From Rhodovulum sp. P5 (GTDB taxonomy: Bacteria; Pseudomonadota; Alphaproteobacteria; Rhodobacterales; Rhodobacteraceae), in contig NZ_CP015039.1 in NCBI RefSeq assembly GCF_002079305.1, positions 1,881,501-1,945,500 of the forward strand: a DNA stretch of 64,000 nt, in the 5' to 3' direction. The notes under the pieces were generated by a model. The model was not told where the DNA came from, ran no database searches, and saw only the letters and a program-made list of their open reading frames with translations. Positions 40,801 through 49,757 of this stretch are shown here, piece by piece. Each line of letters starts with the position of its first letter. The stretch's first letter is position 1. Position numbers and translations under genes: made by a program.

Positions 40801-42087
40801 TCAGGCCCGGGGGAAAACCAGGATCGCGCGGAAATCGTTGACATTGGTCAGGGTCGGGCCCGGCACGACCTGATCACCGAGGGCTGCGAAAAAGCTGTGG
40901 CTGTCGTTGCGATCAAGCGCGCGCCCGGGATCGACCTCAAGCGCCGCGGCGCGGGCGAGCGTGTCGGGCCCGACAACCGCGCCGGCGACTTCCGCGGCGC
41001 CGTCCACGCCATCGGTATCGCAGGCAATCGCGTGGATGCCGGGGACCCCTTGCAGCGCACAGGCCATCGCAAGCGCGTATTCCGCGTTGGGCCCGCCCAC
41101 CCCGCCATTGCCGTGGGTAACCGTGCATTCGCCACCGGACAACAGCACCAGCGGGGCCTCGCCCGCGCCCAGCGCCGCCTGCCGGTCAAGCGCCAGCCGG
41201 GCATGGGCCACCGCCAGTTCGCGCGCCTCGCCTTCCAGTGCGTCCCCCAACATCTCGACCTGACAGCCATTCGACAGCGCCTGCTCGGCCGCGGCCTCCA
41301 GCGACTGCGCGGGGGCGGCAATCACCCGGTTCTCGACACGGCTCAGTCTTTCGGAGTCGGGTGGCAAGACACCTGTCGGGCCCGACAGGACCCGGTCAAC
41401 CGAGGCCGGTGCCGAAATCCCCCAGCGTTTCAGAATGTCGCGCGCATCCGCGGGCGAAGACATGTCGCCGACCGTCGGGCCAGAGGCGATGAAGGCCGGG
41501 TCGTCCCCCGGCACGTCGGAGATCATCAGGGTCAGCATCCGGGCCGGCCATGCGGCACCGGCAAGCTGGCCGCCCTTGACCCGGCTGAGATGCTTGCGCA
41601 GCATGTTCATCCGGGTGATCGGCGCCCCCGAGGCCAGCAATTCCGACGTGACCGCCTGTTTTTCAGCAAGGGTGATGTCGCCCGCGGGCTGAATCAGAAG
41701 GGCAGAGCCGCCACCGGAGATCAACGCCAGAACGAAATCGTCTTCGCCAAGGCTGTCCAGCAATTCAAGCATCCGCCGGGTCGCTCGGGCGCCCGCCGCA
41801 TCCGGCACCGGATGTGCCGCCTGAACGATTTCGATGCCTTGGGTCGGCCGGGCATAGCCGTAGCGGGTGATGACCAGCCCCTCAACAGGGCCCCACGACG
41901 CCTCGACCGCTTCGGCCATGCGCGCAGAGGCCTTTCCCGCCCCGACAACGACAATGCGACCGGCGGGCTTTTCGGGCAAGGCGTCGGGCACTGCCCGCAT
42001 CGGGTCCGCTGCCCGCACGGCAAGATCGAAGAGACTTCTGAGAAATCCGTCTGGGTCGTCCACGGGGCTGGGTCCAGTCAAGCGCAC
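40801..42087 (-). CDS. Glycerate 2-kinase (MOFRL/DUF4147 family)
   Basis: This 428-residue enzyme phosphorylates D-glycerate to 2-phosphoglycerate. It has RIVVVGAGKASARMAEAVEA near the N-terminus, the ALISGGGSALL loop, and the MOFRL region LLSGGECTVTHGNGGVGGPN. A GTG at 42087 gives the full N-terminus, but a TTG two codons later has the better spacing to GGAGG. It lies 100 bases upstream of the GH13 phosphorylase and points the same way, so the two may form one pathway. Confidence 0.92.
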   Translation of the reverse strand: MRLTGPSPVDDPDGFLRSLFDLAVRAADPMRAVPDALPEKPAGRIVVVGAGKASARMAEAVEASWGPVEGLVITRYGYARPTQGIEIVQAAHPVPDAAGARATRRMLELLDSLGEDDFVLALISGGGSALLIQPAGDITLAEKQAVTSELLASGAPITRMNMLRKHLSRVKGGQLAGAAWPARMLTLMISDVPGDDPAFIASGPTVGDMSSPADARDILKRWGISAPASVDRVLSGPTGVLPPDSERLSRVENRVIAAPAQSLEAAAEQALSNGCQVEMLGDALEGEARELAVAHARLALDRQAALGAGEAPLVLLSGGECTVTHGNGGVGGPNAEYALAMACALQGVPGIHAIACDTDGVDGAAEVAGAVVGPDTLARAAALEVDPGRALDRNDSHSFFAALGDQVVPGPTLTNVNDFRAILVFPRA

Positions 42088-42139
42088 CCTCCGACATTCA
42101 ATGTCCGGTCTCGGTCAGTGCAGACGGTACCCTAGGCCG

Positions 42140-42580
42140 TTATTGTGGCACAAGCGAAAGCGCCTCTTCCAGCGACTGGTTTCCGACCACGAGATCGGCC
42201 AGCGTGATCGCGTCAAGTGTCGCGTAGAACTGATCGAGCGCCTTGTGAATCGCTTCCTTCAGAAGGCAACAGCAGGAAATCGGACAGGTATTGGTTTCCG
42301 GGTCAAAACATTCCGCGAAGGGAACGCCCGATTCCAGATGCCGGAAGACCTCGCCCACGGTGATCTCCTCGGGCTTGCGGTTCAGCGTCAGCCCGCCATT
42401 GCGCCCGCGCGTCGTTTGGACGAAACCGTGATGCGACAGCGTGTTGATCACCTGCGCCATGTGGTTTTCGGACGTGTTGCAGGCCGACGCGATATCCGCC
42501 TTGCGGACCATCCGATCACCATTGACAGCACAGTACATGAGCGCGCGCATCGCAATGTTGGTGCGTGTGGTCAGGCGCAT
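42140..42580 (-). CDS. nsrR: NsrR-type Rrf2 family nitric oxide sensor
   Basis: This 146-residue Rrf2 regulator has an N-terminal winged helix (LTTRTNIAMRALMYCAV and TRGRNGGLTLNR) and the NsrR cysteine cluster: C91 in ECFDPE, C99 in NTCPI and C103-C105. NsrR binds an Fe-S cluster that reacts with NO, lifting repression. It is divergent from cydDC. A typical NsrR palindrome stands before cydA in the same cluster, which supports the assignment over RirA or IscR. The ATG at 42580 matches the family start. Confidence 0.9.
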   Translation of the reverse strand: MRLTTRTNIAMRALMYCAVNGDRMVRKADIASACNTSENHMAQVINTLSHHGFVQTTRGRNGGLTLNRKPEEITVGEVFRHLESGVPFAECFDPETNTCPISCCCLLKEAIHKALDQFYATLDAITLADLVVGNQSLEEALSLVPQ

Positions 42581-42725
42581 TCGGTGGTTCTCTTTTCCAA
42601 CCGTCGCGGATAATGATCTATGCCACATACGGGTTCTAAACAGCATAGAGCCTGTTATTGATCAGGCAAGCCCCCATCACTGCGGCGAAGAGGGGCGGCA
42701 TCGGACAGGGAAGACGGGGCGAGGT

Positions 42726-44441
42726 GTGACTCGGAAACGCGCGAAGACGAAGGATCCCGCCGCCGGGCGGCTGGCCCTGATGACAGCCCCGGTCATGAGC
42801 ACGCTGGAACGTGCGGGCGCAATTGCCGCCGCATCCTCCCTTTTATGGCTGATTCAGGCCGGTGCGGTGGCGCTTGCCATCGGCGACATGCTGGCCCCCG
42901 AGACGCATCCGGGACATTTCGCGATCTACGCGGTCATCTTCATCATCATCGGGGCCAGCCGGGCCGCATTGGACAGCCTTGCCGGCGGCATGGCGTTTCG
43001 CGCCGCCGACACCGTGCTGGCGATGGAACGGGCAAAGCTTCTGACCCGCGAATCCCGCCGTGCCACCGATGACCCCTCGCGCCCGCCAGCCGCCAAGACC
43101 GCGACGCTTGCGGCGGAAAAGCTGGCGGCGCTGACCCCGTTTCTGACACGCTATGCCCCGGCGCGCCGCCGCTCTCAGGTCGTGCCGCTCGTATTCCTCG
43201 CGGTGGCCTTTTACTTCTCGTGGGCCGTGGGGCTTGTGTTGCTGGTTGCGGGACCGCTGATCCCCGTCTTCATGGCCCTGGTCGGCATCGCCGCGAAGAA
43301 GGCCAGCGAACGGCAGATGGAAGAGCTGTCGAACATGAATGTGCTGCTGCTGGAACGGCTGACGGCGCTGGTCGATATCCGCCTTCTCGATGCCTCCGAC
43401 CGCACGACGGCAACCTTCCGCGACGCCGCCGACCGTCTGCGCGCCCGCACGATGGAGGTTCTGCGCGTCGCCTTCCTGTCCTCCACCGTGCTGGAGCTTT
43501 TCGCGGCCATCGGCGTGGCCATGGTGGCTGTCTATGTCGGTTTCTCGCTGCTCGGAGAGCTGAGCTTCGGGGCATGGGCCACGCCGCTGACCGTGGCCGA
43601 GGGGGTATTCCTGCTGCTGCTCGCGCCCGACTATTTTCAGCCGCTGCGCGATCTGGCCGCCGCCTGGCATGACAAGGCCGACGCCACGGCCGTGGCCCGC
43701 GAGATCGCGGAGCTGGAGGCCAAGCCCGAGACGGGATTCCTTGGCCTCGGCGCAAGCGCGCAACCCATCGACACGACGGCCAGCCTGTCGGTGCGCGGGC
43801 TGGCCTATCGGCCTCCGGGCGGGCGGTTGATCCGGTTTCCGGACTTCGACCTCAACCCCGGCGAAACGCTGGCGATCACCGGGCCAAGCGGCATCGGCAA
43901 ATCGTCTCTTTTGCGCCTGATCGCGGGTATGGCGGTGCCCGCCGAAGGCGAAATCCGGTTGGGTGACACGGTTCTGGATGCAAGCAATGCCGATGCGTGG
44001 CGGGCCCGCCTTGGCTGGCTGCCGCAGCAGCCGCGCTTCGTCTCGGGCAGTCTGCGCAAGAACCTGACCCTGGCGGTGCGGCCCGGCCATTCGCTGCCGC
44101 TGGATGCCGCGCTGGAACTGGCCGCGGCCGATGGGGTGGTCGCCACCCTGCCCCGAGGACTGAACACAAGGCTGGGCGAGACCGGCATGGGGGTTTCAGG
44201 CGGAGAGGCCCGGCGCCTGATCGTGGCGCGTGCCGCCCATGCCCATCCCGACCTGCTGCTCGCCGACGAACCGACCGCCGATCTGGACGAGGAGACCGCC
44301 GCGATGGTGACCGAGGGTCTGCTTGGCCTTGTCGCCGGCGGGGTCGCGCTGATCGTGGCCACCCATGACCCCAAGCTTGCCAGCACGATGGACCGGCAGA
44401 TCAGCATGGAAGCCGACAGTGCCGAGGAGGACACCGCATGA
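42726..44441 (+). CDS. cydD: CydD, ABC transporter subunit needed for cytochrome bd assembly
   Basis: This membrane-spanning ABC protein (571 residues from the GTG at 42726) has six hydrophobic segments in the N-terminal half and an ATPase domain with Walker A TGPSGIGKSSLLRLIAGM, signature MGVSGGEARRLIVARA and Walker B PDLLLADEPTAD. With CydC it exports thiols (glutathione/cysteine) to the periplasm, required for cytochrome bd haems. A start at the ATG 42780 is possible. Its stop overlaps the cydC start. Confidence 0.94.
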   Translation: MTRKRAKTKDPAAGRLALMTAPVMSTLERAGAIAAASSLLWLIQAGAVALAIGDMLAPETHPGHFAIYAVIFIIIGASRAALDSLAGGMAFRAADTVLAMERAKLLTRESRRATDDPSRPPAAKTATLAAEKLAALTPFLTRYAPARRRSQVVPLVFLAVAFYFSWAVGLVLLVAGPLIPVFMALVGIAAKKASERQMEELSNMNVLLLERLTALVDIRLLDASDRTTATFRDAADRLRARTMEVLRVAFLSSTVLELFAAIGVAMVAVYVGFSLLGELSFGAWATPLTVAEGVFLLLLAPDYFQPLRDLAAAWHDKADATAVAREIAELEAKPETGFLGLGASAQPIDTTASLSVRGLAYRPPGGRLIRFPDFDLNPGETLAITGPSGIGKSSLLRLIAGMAVPAEGEIRLGDTVLDASNADAWRARLGWLPQQPRFVSGSLRKNLTLAVRPGHSLPLDAALELAAADGVVATLPRGLNTRLGETGMGVSGGEARRLIVARAAHAHPDLLLADEPTADLDEETAAMVTEGLLGLVAGGVALIVATHDPKLASTMDRQISMEADSAEEDTA

Positions 44442-46093
44442 GGGACATCCTTCGGGTTCTTCGCCTGATCTGGCGGGCACAGCGGGCTTCCCTGCTCCGG
44501 GGCACGATCCTTGCCGTTACGGTGGTTGCGGCCGGCGTCGCCCTTCTGGGCCTGTCGGGCTGGTTCATCACAGCGGCCGGTGCCGCAGGCCTGATGGGGC
44601 TGGGCAAGGCCTTCAACGTCTTCCAGCCCTCGGCCGCGGTGCGGTTTCTGGCACTTGGCCGGACGGCGGCACGGTATGGCGAACGGCTTCTGACCCATGA
44701 TGCGACGCTGAAAAGCCTGACCGACATCCGTATCAGCCTTCTGCGCGGCGTGCTGGGGCTTCCGTTCCAGACGCTGGCCCGGCTGCGCGGGGCCGAGACG
44801 ATGAACCGGCTTGTGGCCGATGTCGATGCGCTCGATGGCATTGCGCTGCGCCTGTTCATCCCTGCGGTGTCGGCAGCGGTGGTCTATGTCGGCACCTTCG
44901 CCCTGCTCTGGTGGCTGACCGATCTGATCCTCGCGCTCTGGATCGTGCTGAGTTTCACCTTCGGCGTCAGTGTGGTTCTGGCCTGGACCGGGCGCCATGC
45001 GCTTTCCCCCTCGCGCCGCGCGGAAAAGGCGCTGCAGGCCTTCCGCATCCGGATCATCGACATGCTGCGTGCGCGCGACGACCTTGTGGTCTATGGCCGT
45101 CTGCCCGACCAGACCGAGACCGTGCAAAGCGCAGAAATGCGCATGCGGGACAATCTGGATGCCGTCGACCGGCTGGAACGGCGCGCGGGGCTGGCCCTGT
45201 CGCTGACCACGACGCTGTCGGCGGGAACCGCGCTCTGGCTCGGCGGGGCGCTGGCGGCCCGGGGCGACATCACGCCCGCGCAGGCCGCGCTTGGGTTCTT
45301 CGTCACGCTCGCCCTTGCGGAAACGGTGCAGCCGCTGCGGCGCGGTCTGGCTGACCTTGGCCGGATGCTGGACGCTGCGCGCCGGGTGCAACGCCTTTTG
45401 CCGGAGGACGGTCCCGCACCTGCCTCACCGGCTGGCCCGGCCCCACAACCGCACCTGCCCGCCCTAGACATGGACGGGATCCGGTATCGCCACCCCGGCG
45501 CCGAAAACCCCGTCGTTGATGGTTTCGCGCTCAGCGTCGCCGCGGGGGAGACCGTCGCGCTCGCTGGGGCGTCGGGGCGCGGAAAGTCGACGATCCTCGC
45601 GCTTGCCGCCGGGCTGATCCGTCCCGAGGCCGGCACCATCCGGATCGCAGGGCGCCCGATCGGAACGCTCAGCGACACCCAGCTTCGGAGCGAGATGACC
45701 TATCTGCCCCAGCGCAGCGTGCTTCTGGGCCAGAGCTTTTTCGACATGCTGGCCCTGGCCGATCCCGATCTTGACGAGGCCGCCGCGCTTGAGGCGCTGG
45801 AAGCCGTGGCCCTGACCGCAACGGTCGCCGGGCGCGGTGGGCTTCATGCCCGCCTGTCCGAAAACGGCGCGGGCCTGTCGGGCGGCGAACAGCGCCGGCT
45901 TGCGGTTGCCCGGGCGCTTATGCGCCGCCCCAGGCTCTTGTTGCTGGACGAACCGACCGAGGGGCTGGACCGGGACACGGCAGACAGGGTCCTGAAGGGG
46001 ATTCGCGACATACTGCCCGATGCGGCAATCCTGACCGCATCCCACCGCCGCGCCGAGCAGGACTGGTCGGACCGAATGATTCGGATGACATGA
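44438..46093 (+). CDS. cydC: CydC, partner ABC transporter subunit for cytochrome bd assembly
   Basis: This 551-residue ABC half-transporter has the CydC opening LLRGTILAVTVVAAGVALLG, LSGWFITAAGAAG, and an ATPase domain with Walker A GASGRGKSTILALAAG, signature AGLSGGEQRRLAVARALM and Walker B RLLLLDEPTEG. It pairs with CydD. Its start overlaps the cydD stop. The cydAB structural genes follow after a 162-base gap that has its own regulatory sites. Confidence 0.94.
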   Translation: MRDILRVLRLIWRAQRASLLRGTILAVTVVAAGVALLGLSGWFITAAGAAGLMGLGKAFNVFQPSAAVRFLALGRTAARYGERLLTHDATLKSLTDIRISLLRGVLGLPFQTLARLRGAETMNRLVADVDALDGIALRLFIPAVSAAVVYVGTFALLWWLTDLILALWIVLSFTFGVSVVLAWTGRHALSPSRRAEKALQAFRIRIIDMLRARDDLVVYGRLPDQTETVQSAEMRMRDNLDAVDRLERRAGLALSLTTTLSAGTALWLGGALAARGDITPAQAALGFFVTLALAETVQPLRRGLADLGRMLDAARRVQRLLPEDGPAPASPAGPAPQPHLPALDMDGIRYRHPGAENPVVDGFALSVAAGETVALAGASGRGKSTILALAAGLIRPEAGTIRIAGRPIGTLSDTQLRSEMTYLPQRSVLLGQSFFDMLALADPDLDEAAALEALEAVALTATVAGRGGLHARLSENGAGLSGGEQRRLAVARALMRRPRLLLLDEPTEGLDRDTADRVLKGIRDILPDAAILTASHRRAEQDWSDRMIRMT

Positions 46094-46094
46094 A

Positions 46095-46113
46095 GATGTA
46101 TTTTGAATACATC
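46095..46113. promoter_or_regulatory. NsrR-like operator before cydA
   Basis: GATGTATT-TTG-AATACATC is a perfect 8+8 palindrome close to the NsrR consensus (AAGATG...ATTT with its mirror). It begins two bases after the cydC stop and lies just upstream of an FNR box. The nsrR gene is at the other end of the cluster. Confidence 0.78.
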
Positions 46114-46115
46114 AT

Positions 46116-46129
46116 TTGACATAGGTCAA
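46116..46129. promoter_or_regulatory. FNR/FnrL-type box before cydA (TTGAC-N4-GTCAA)
   Basis: TTGACATAGGTCAA is a symmetric FNR/CRP-family palindrome, 127 bases above the cydA ATG. A class II arrangement would place the start of transcription near 46164, in an A/T-rich stretch (46150-46169) suited to a -10 element. It suggests low-oxygen induction of cytochrome bd. Confidence 0.72.
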
Positions 46130-46255
46130 AGTCCGCCCCAAAAGGTGTAACTAGAACTAATCTAATATGCTGCGCCCGCCATTAACCACCCTGGCGGCGC
46201 TTCGGTGCATATTAGGGATGTATACGGGGTAACGGCCACAAGGAGGCCTCGCCAA

Positions 46256-47857
46256 ATGGAACTCGACATTGTCGAGCTGTCCCGGCTCCAGTTTGCCATG
46301 ACAGCAATGTATCACTTCCTCTTCGTGCCGCTCACGCTTGGTCTGTCGATCATCGTGGCGATCATGGAGACGGTCTATGTGATGACCAACCGCCCGATCT
46401 GGCGCCAGATGACGAAATTCTGGGCTACGCTTTTCGGGATCAACTTCGTCCTCGGGGTCGCCACGGGGATCACGATGGAATTCCAGTTCGGGATGAACTG
46501 GTCCTATTACAGCCACTATGTCGGTGACATCTTCGGCGCGCCGCTCGCGATCGAGGGGCTGATGGCCTTCTTCCTGGAGGCGACCTTTGTCGGGCTCATG
46601 TTCTTCGGCTGGGACAAGATGTCGAAGCCGATGCACGCGATCGTCACATGGCTTGTCGCCATCGGTTCGAACTTCTCGGCACTGTGGATCCTGATCGCCA
46701 ATGGCTGGATGCAGCACCCCGTGGGGGCCGAATTCAACCCCGTCTCGATGCGTATGGAGATGACCTCTTTCTTCGACGTGATGTTCAACGAAGTGGCGCA
46801 GGCCAAGTTCGTGCATACCGTCTCTGCGGGCTATGTCACCGCCTCGGTCTTCGTGCTGGGCGTGTCGGCGTGGTATCTGCTGCAGGGCCGTCACACGGAA
46901 CTCGCCCGCCGCTCCATCGCGGTGGCCGCCAGTTTCGGTCTGGCCGCGGCGTTTTCGGTGGTCATTCTGGGCGACGAATCCGGCTACTCGGCCACCCATA
47001 CCCAGAAGATGAAGCTCGCCGCGATCGAGGGCATGTGGGAAACCCATGAGGCCCCGGCCCCCTTCAACCTGTTCGGCGTGCCCGACCGGGAAGAGCGTGA
47101 AACCAAGTACGCGGTGCAGATTCCCATTGCCATGGGCCTGATCGGCACACGGTCGCTGACCGAGGAAATGTCGGGCATCAACGATCTGGTGGACGAAGCC
47201 GAAGACCGCGTGCGCAATGGCCTGATCGCCTATGACGCCCTGATGGACATCCGCGCGGCCAAGGGCGATGCCTCGCCCGAAACCATGGCGCAGTTTGAAG
47301 ACCACAGCGAAGATCTGGGCTTCGCCTTCCTTCTGAAACGCTATGTCGACGACCCGCGCACCGCGACGGAAGCGCAGATCGAACAGGCGGCCAGCGACAC
47401 GATCCCCGGTGTGTTCCCGCTGTTCTGGGCGTTCCGCATCATGGTGGGCCTTGGCTTTGCCTTCATCGGCGTGATGATCTTCTTCTTCGTCCGCGCCAAC
47501 TTCTACCGTATGCAGTTCCCGCGCTGGTCGCTGTGGCTGGCGGTGGTGGCCATCCCGACGCCGTGGATCGCGGCCGAAATGGGCTGGTTCGTGGCCGAGT
47601 TCGGACGGCAACCCTGGACGGTGGATGGTGTCCTGCCGACGGCGCTGTCGGTCAGCCATCTAAGCGTGACACAGGTCGGGCTGACGCTGGCGGGCTTCGT
47701 CACCTTCTACTCGATCCTCTTCATCATCGAGATGGGGCTGATGCTGAAATACATCCGCAAGGGGCCGTTCATGGACGTCTCCGAAACCGATGCCTGGACC
47801 AAGCGGCATAGCGACCGCCTGTCGGGCCGCGGCAGCAGCATCCAACCGGCGGAGTAA
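46256..47857 (+). CDS. cydA: Cytochrome bd ubiquinol oxidase subunit I
   Basis: This 533-residue subunit carries haems b558, b595 and d. It opens ELDIVELSRLQFAMTAMYHF with the conserved histidine ligand, followed by GVATGITMEFQFGMNWSYYS, and a second haem region PLAIEGLMAFFLEATFVGLM. The quinol-binding Q loop is of the long type with an acidic insertion at about residues 325-385. An AAGGAGG ribosome site precedes the ATG. With CydB and CydX it forms a high-affinity, NO-tolerant terminal oxidase. Confidence 0.97.
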   Translation: MELDIVELSRLQFAMTAMYHFLFVPLTLGLSIIVAIMETVYVMTNRPIWRQMTKFWATLFGINFVLGVATGITMEFQFGMNWSYYSHYVGDIFGAPLAIEGLMAFFLEATFVGLMFFGWDKMSKPMHAIVTWLVAIGSNFSALWILIANGWMQHPVGAEFNPVSMRMEMTSFFDVMFNEVAQAKFVHTVSAGYVTASVFVLGVSAWYLLQGRHTELARRSIAVAASFGLAAAFSVVILGDESGYSATHTQKMKLAAIEGMWETHEAPAPFNLFGVPDREERETKYAVQIPIAMGLIGTRSLTEEMSGINDLVDEAEDRVRNGLIAYDALMDIRAAKGDASPETMAQFEDHSEDLGFAFLLKRYVDDPRTATEAQIEQAASDTIPGVFPLFWAFRIMVGLGFAFIGVMIFFFVRANFYRMQFPRWSLWLAVVAIPTPWIAAEMGWFVAEFGRQPWTVDGVLPTALSVSHLSVTQVGLTLAGFVTFYSILFIIEMGLMLKYIRKGPFMDVSETDAWTKRHSDRLSGRGSSIQPAE

Positions 47858-47862
47858 GACAC

Positions 47863-49026
47863 ATGATCCTGCATGAACTTATCGACTTCGAACTGCTGCG
47901 CGTGATCTGGTGGCTGCTGCTTGGCGTCCTTCTGATCGGCTTTGCCCTGACCGACGGGTTCGACCTTGGCGTGGGCGCCCTTCTGCCCTTCGTCGCCAAG
48001 ACCGACCTGGAACGGCGCGTCGCGATCAACACCGTGGGTCCCGTCTGGGAGGGCAACCAAGTATGGTTCATCCTTGGCGGCGGCGCCATCTTCGCGGCTT
48101 GGCCCCCGCTTTACGCGGTCAGCTTCTCGGGCTTCTACCTTGCGATGTTCCTGATCCTCGCGGCGCTGATCCTGCGGCCCGTGGGCTTCAAGTACCGCTC
48201 CAAGCGTGAAGACGAACGCTGGCGCGCCGCGTGGGACTGGGGCCTTTTCATCGGCGGGTTCGTCCCGGCGCTGGTCTTCGGCGTGGCGGTCGGCAATGTC
48301 CTTCAGGGTGTGCCCTTCCGCCTGACAGAAGACTTGCACTCGATCTACGAGGGCAGCTTCTTCGGCCTTCTGAACCCCTACGCCATCCTTGCCGGTCTGG
48401 TGTCGGTATCGATGCTGGTGATGCACGGCGCGGCCTGGCTGGTGCTGAAGACCGAGGGCATCGTCAACGACCGCGCCCGCGTGTTCGGTGGCTATGCGGC
48501 ACTGGCCACGATCGTGACCTTCGCACTGGCGGGTTTCTGGCTGGCCGTGGGCATCGACGGCTATCACTTCGTGGGCGAGGTCGCGACCGACGGTCCGTCC
48601 AACCCGCTGCTGAGCGAGGTCGTCAAGGGCGGGCAGAACGGCGGGTCGTGGATGACGGCCTATGCCGACCGTCCGTGGATCGTGATCGCCCCGGCGCTGG
48701 CCTTTGGCGGCGCGGCGCTGGCATGGCTCGGCTTCCGGTCGGGGGCCGAGGGCTGGACCATGATCGCCTCGAAACTGTCGATCACCGGCATCATCTCGGC
48801 CGTGGGTCTGACGATGTTCCCGTTCATCCTGCCCTCCAGCATCGATCCGAATTCGTCGCTGACGGTCTGGGACAGTTCGTCCTCGCACCTGACGCTGTTC
48901 GTGATGCTGGTCTCGGCGGTGATCTTCGTGCCACTGATCCTTGCCTACACCGCCTGGGTCTACAAGGTGCTGTGGGGCAAGGTCACGGCCGAGGATGTCC
49001 TCGACAACTCCGACAGCGTCTACTGA
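47863..49026 (+). CDS. cydB: Cytochrome bd ubiquinol oxidase subunit II
   Basis: This 387-residue membrane protein matches CydB: LLLGVLLIGFALTDGFDLGV, GPVWEGNQVWFILGGGAIFA, and WPPLYAVSFSGFYLAMFLIL are the conserved N-terminal blocks. Eight to nine helices are visible. It begins 5 bases after cydA and ends 15 bases before cydX. Confidence 0.97.
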   Translation: MILHELIDFELLRVIWWLLLGVLLIGFALTDGFDLGVGALLPFVAKTDLERRVAINTVGPVWEGNQVWFILGGGAIFAAWPPLYAVSFSGFYLAMFLILAALILRPVGFKYRSKREDERWRAAWDWGLFIGGFVPALVFGVAVGNVLQGVPFRLTEDLHSIYEGSFFGLLNPYAILAGLVSVSMLVMHGAAWLVLKTEGIVNDRARVFGGYAALATIVTFALAGFWLAVGIDGYHFVGEVATDGPSNPLLSEVVKGGQNGGSWMTAYADRPWIVIAPALAFGGAALAWLGFRSGAEGWTMIASKLSITGIISAVGLTMFPFILPSSIDPNSSLTVWDSSSSHLTLFVMLVSAVIFVPLILAYTAWVYKVLWGKVTAEDVLDNSDSVY

Positions 49027-49041
49027 GAAAGGACCTGAGAC

Positions 49042-49167
49042 ATGTGGTATTTCGCCTGGATCCTCGGGCTTCCCCTCGCCGCCCTTCTGGCCGTGGTCAA
49101 CGCGATGTGGCTTGAGATGCATTGCGACAACGAGATCATCGAAGACGGGCCGATGTCGCGCAAGTAG
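49042..49167 (+). CDS. cydX: CydX, small cytochrome bd subunit
   Basis: This 41-residue peptide opens MWYFAWILGLPLAALLAVVN and continues AMWLEMHCDNE, the CydX signature: an aromatic start, one transmembrane helix and a short charged tail. CydX stabilises the haems of the CydAB oxidase. It lies 15 bases after cydB, with a GGA-type ribosome site, and before a strong terminator, so the operon ends here. Confidence 0.93.
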   Translation: MWYFAWILGLPLAALLAVVNAMWLEMHCDNEIIEDGPMSRK

Positions 49168-49206
49168 GCCCATCGGGGCGGGCTGCTCCCGCCCTCCGGA
49201 TACACG

Positions 49207-49236
49207 AAGGCCCGCATTGCGATGCGGGCCTTTTTC
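49207..49236 (+). terminator. Rho-independent terminator after cydX
   Basis: AGGCCCGCAT at 49208-49217 pairs with ATGCGGGCCT at 49222-49231 around TGCG, followed by TTTT. This is a canonical terminator 40 bases after the cydX stop. Confidence 0.92.
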
Positions 49237-49255
49237 GTTGCAGGGGGCCCCTGCC

Positions 49256-49648
49256 CTACCCCTCGGGATAGCGGGCCCGGCAAACCTCCAGCTTGCGCAG
49301 CGCCGTCCGACCCAGATCGTGCCGGGACGCCTTCAACTGGCGCAGCCTGGCCCGCTCTGCCGTCAGGTCCACGGCGACGGGGCGGTCGCGCCAGGCGGTT
49401 TCGGGTGCCGTGCAGAACGACAGGCCCACCCGGTTGCGGTCGCCCCATTGTCCACCATAGCAGAAATTGACCCGCATCCGCCGATAGGGTTCGCGCTCGA
49501 CCCCATAGCCCCGCGCCAGCGTGCGCTCGGTCTCGGCGATCAGATCGTCCAGCACGCGCACATCGCGCGTGGCGTCCCGCTCGCACGCCGCCCGCGGGGA
49601 AGCGCAGGCCGCAAGCAGCAGAAGCGTCAGCAGGGCGGCGGTTCGCAT
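49256..49648 (-). CDS. Hypothetical lipoprotein
   Basis: This 130-residue protein starts with a lipoprotein signal, MRTAALLTLLLLAACASP, with the lipobox LLAAC at residues 11-15. The mature part has four further cysteines (in AACERD, VNFCYGG, LSFCTAP and LEVCRA) that could form two disulfides, and is rich in arginine. It may be periplasmic and membrane-anchored. No family was recognised. It is divergent from hemF and convergent with the cyd operon. Confidence 0.7.
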   Translation of the reverse strand: MRTAALLTLLLLAACASPRAACERDATRDVRVLDDLIAETERTLARGYGVEREPYRRMRVNFCYGGQWGDRNRVGLSFCTAPETAWRDRPVAVDLTAERARLRQLKASRHDLGRTALRKLEVCRARYPEG

Positions 49649-49757
49649 GGCGGGTCTCCCAACGCGCGCGGTGTCCTGTTCCCTTTGGGGCATGGCCGCA
49701 TGGTGGCAGAGGCCGTCGAAAGCTGCTAGGCCGGTGTTGGGACATGGGAGATGCGCG

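Noticed and set aside
42639..42675. Possible FNR half-site (TTGAT) and AACAG/CTGTT repeat in the nsrR-cydD gap
   Set aside because: The TTGAT has no matching second half and the repeat is only five bases, too weak for a feature.
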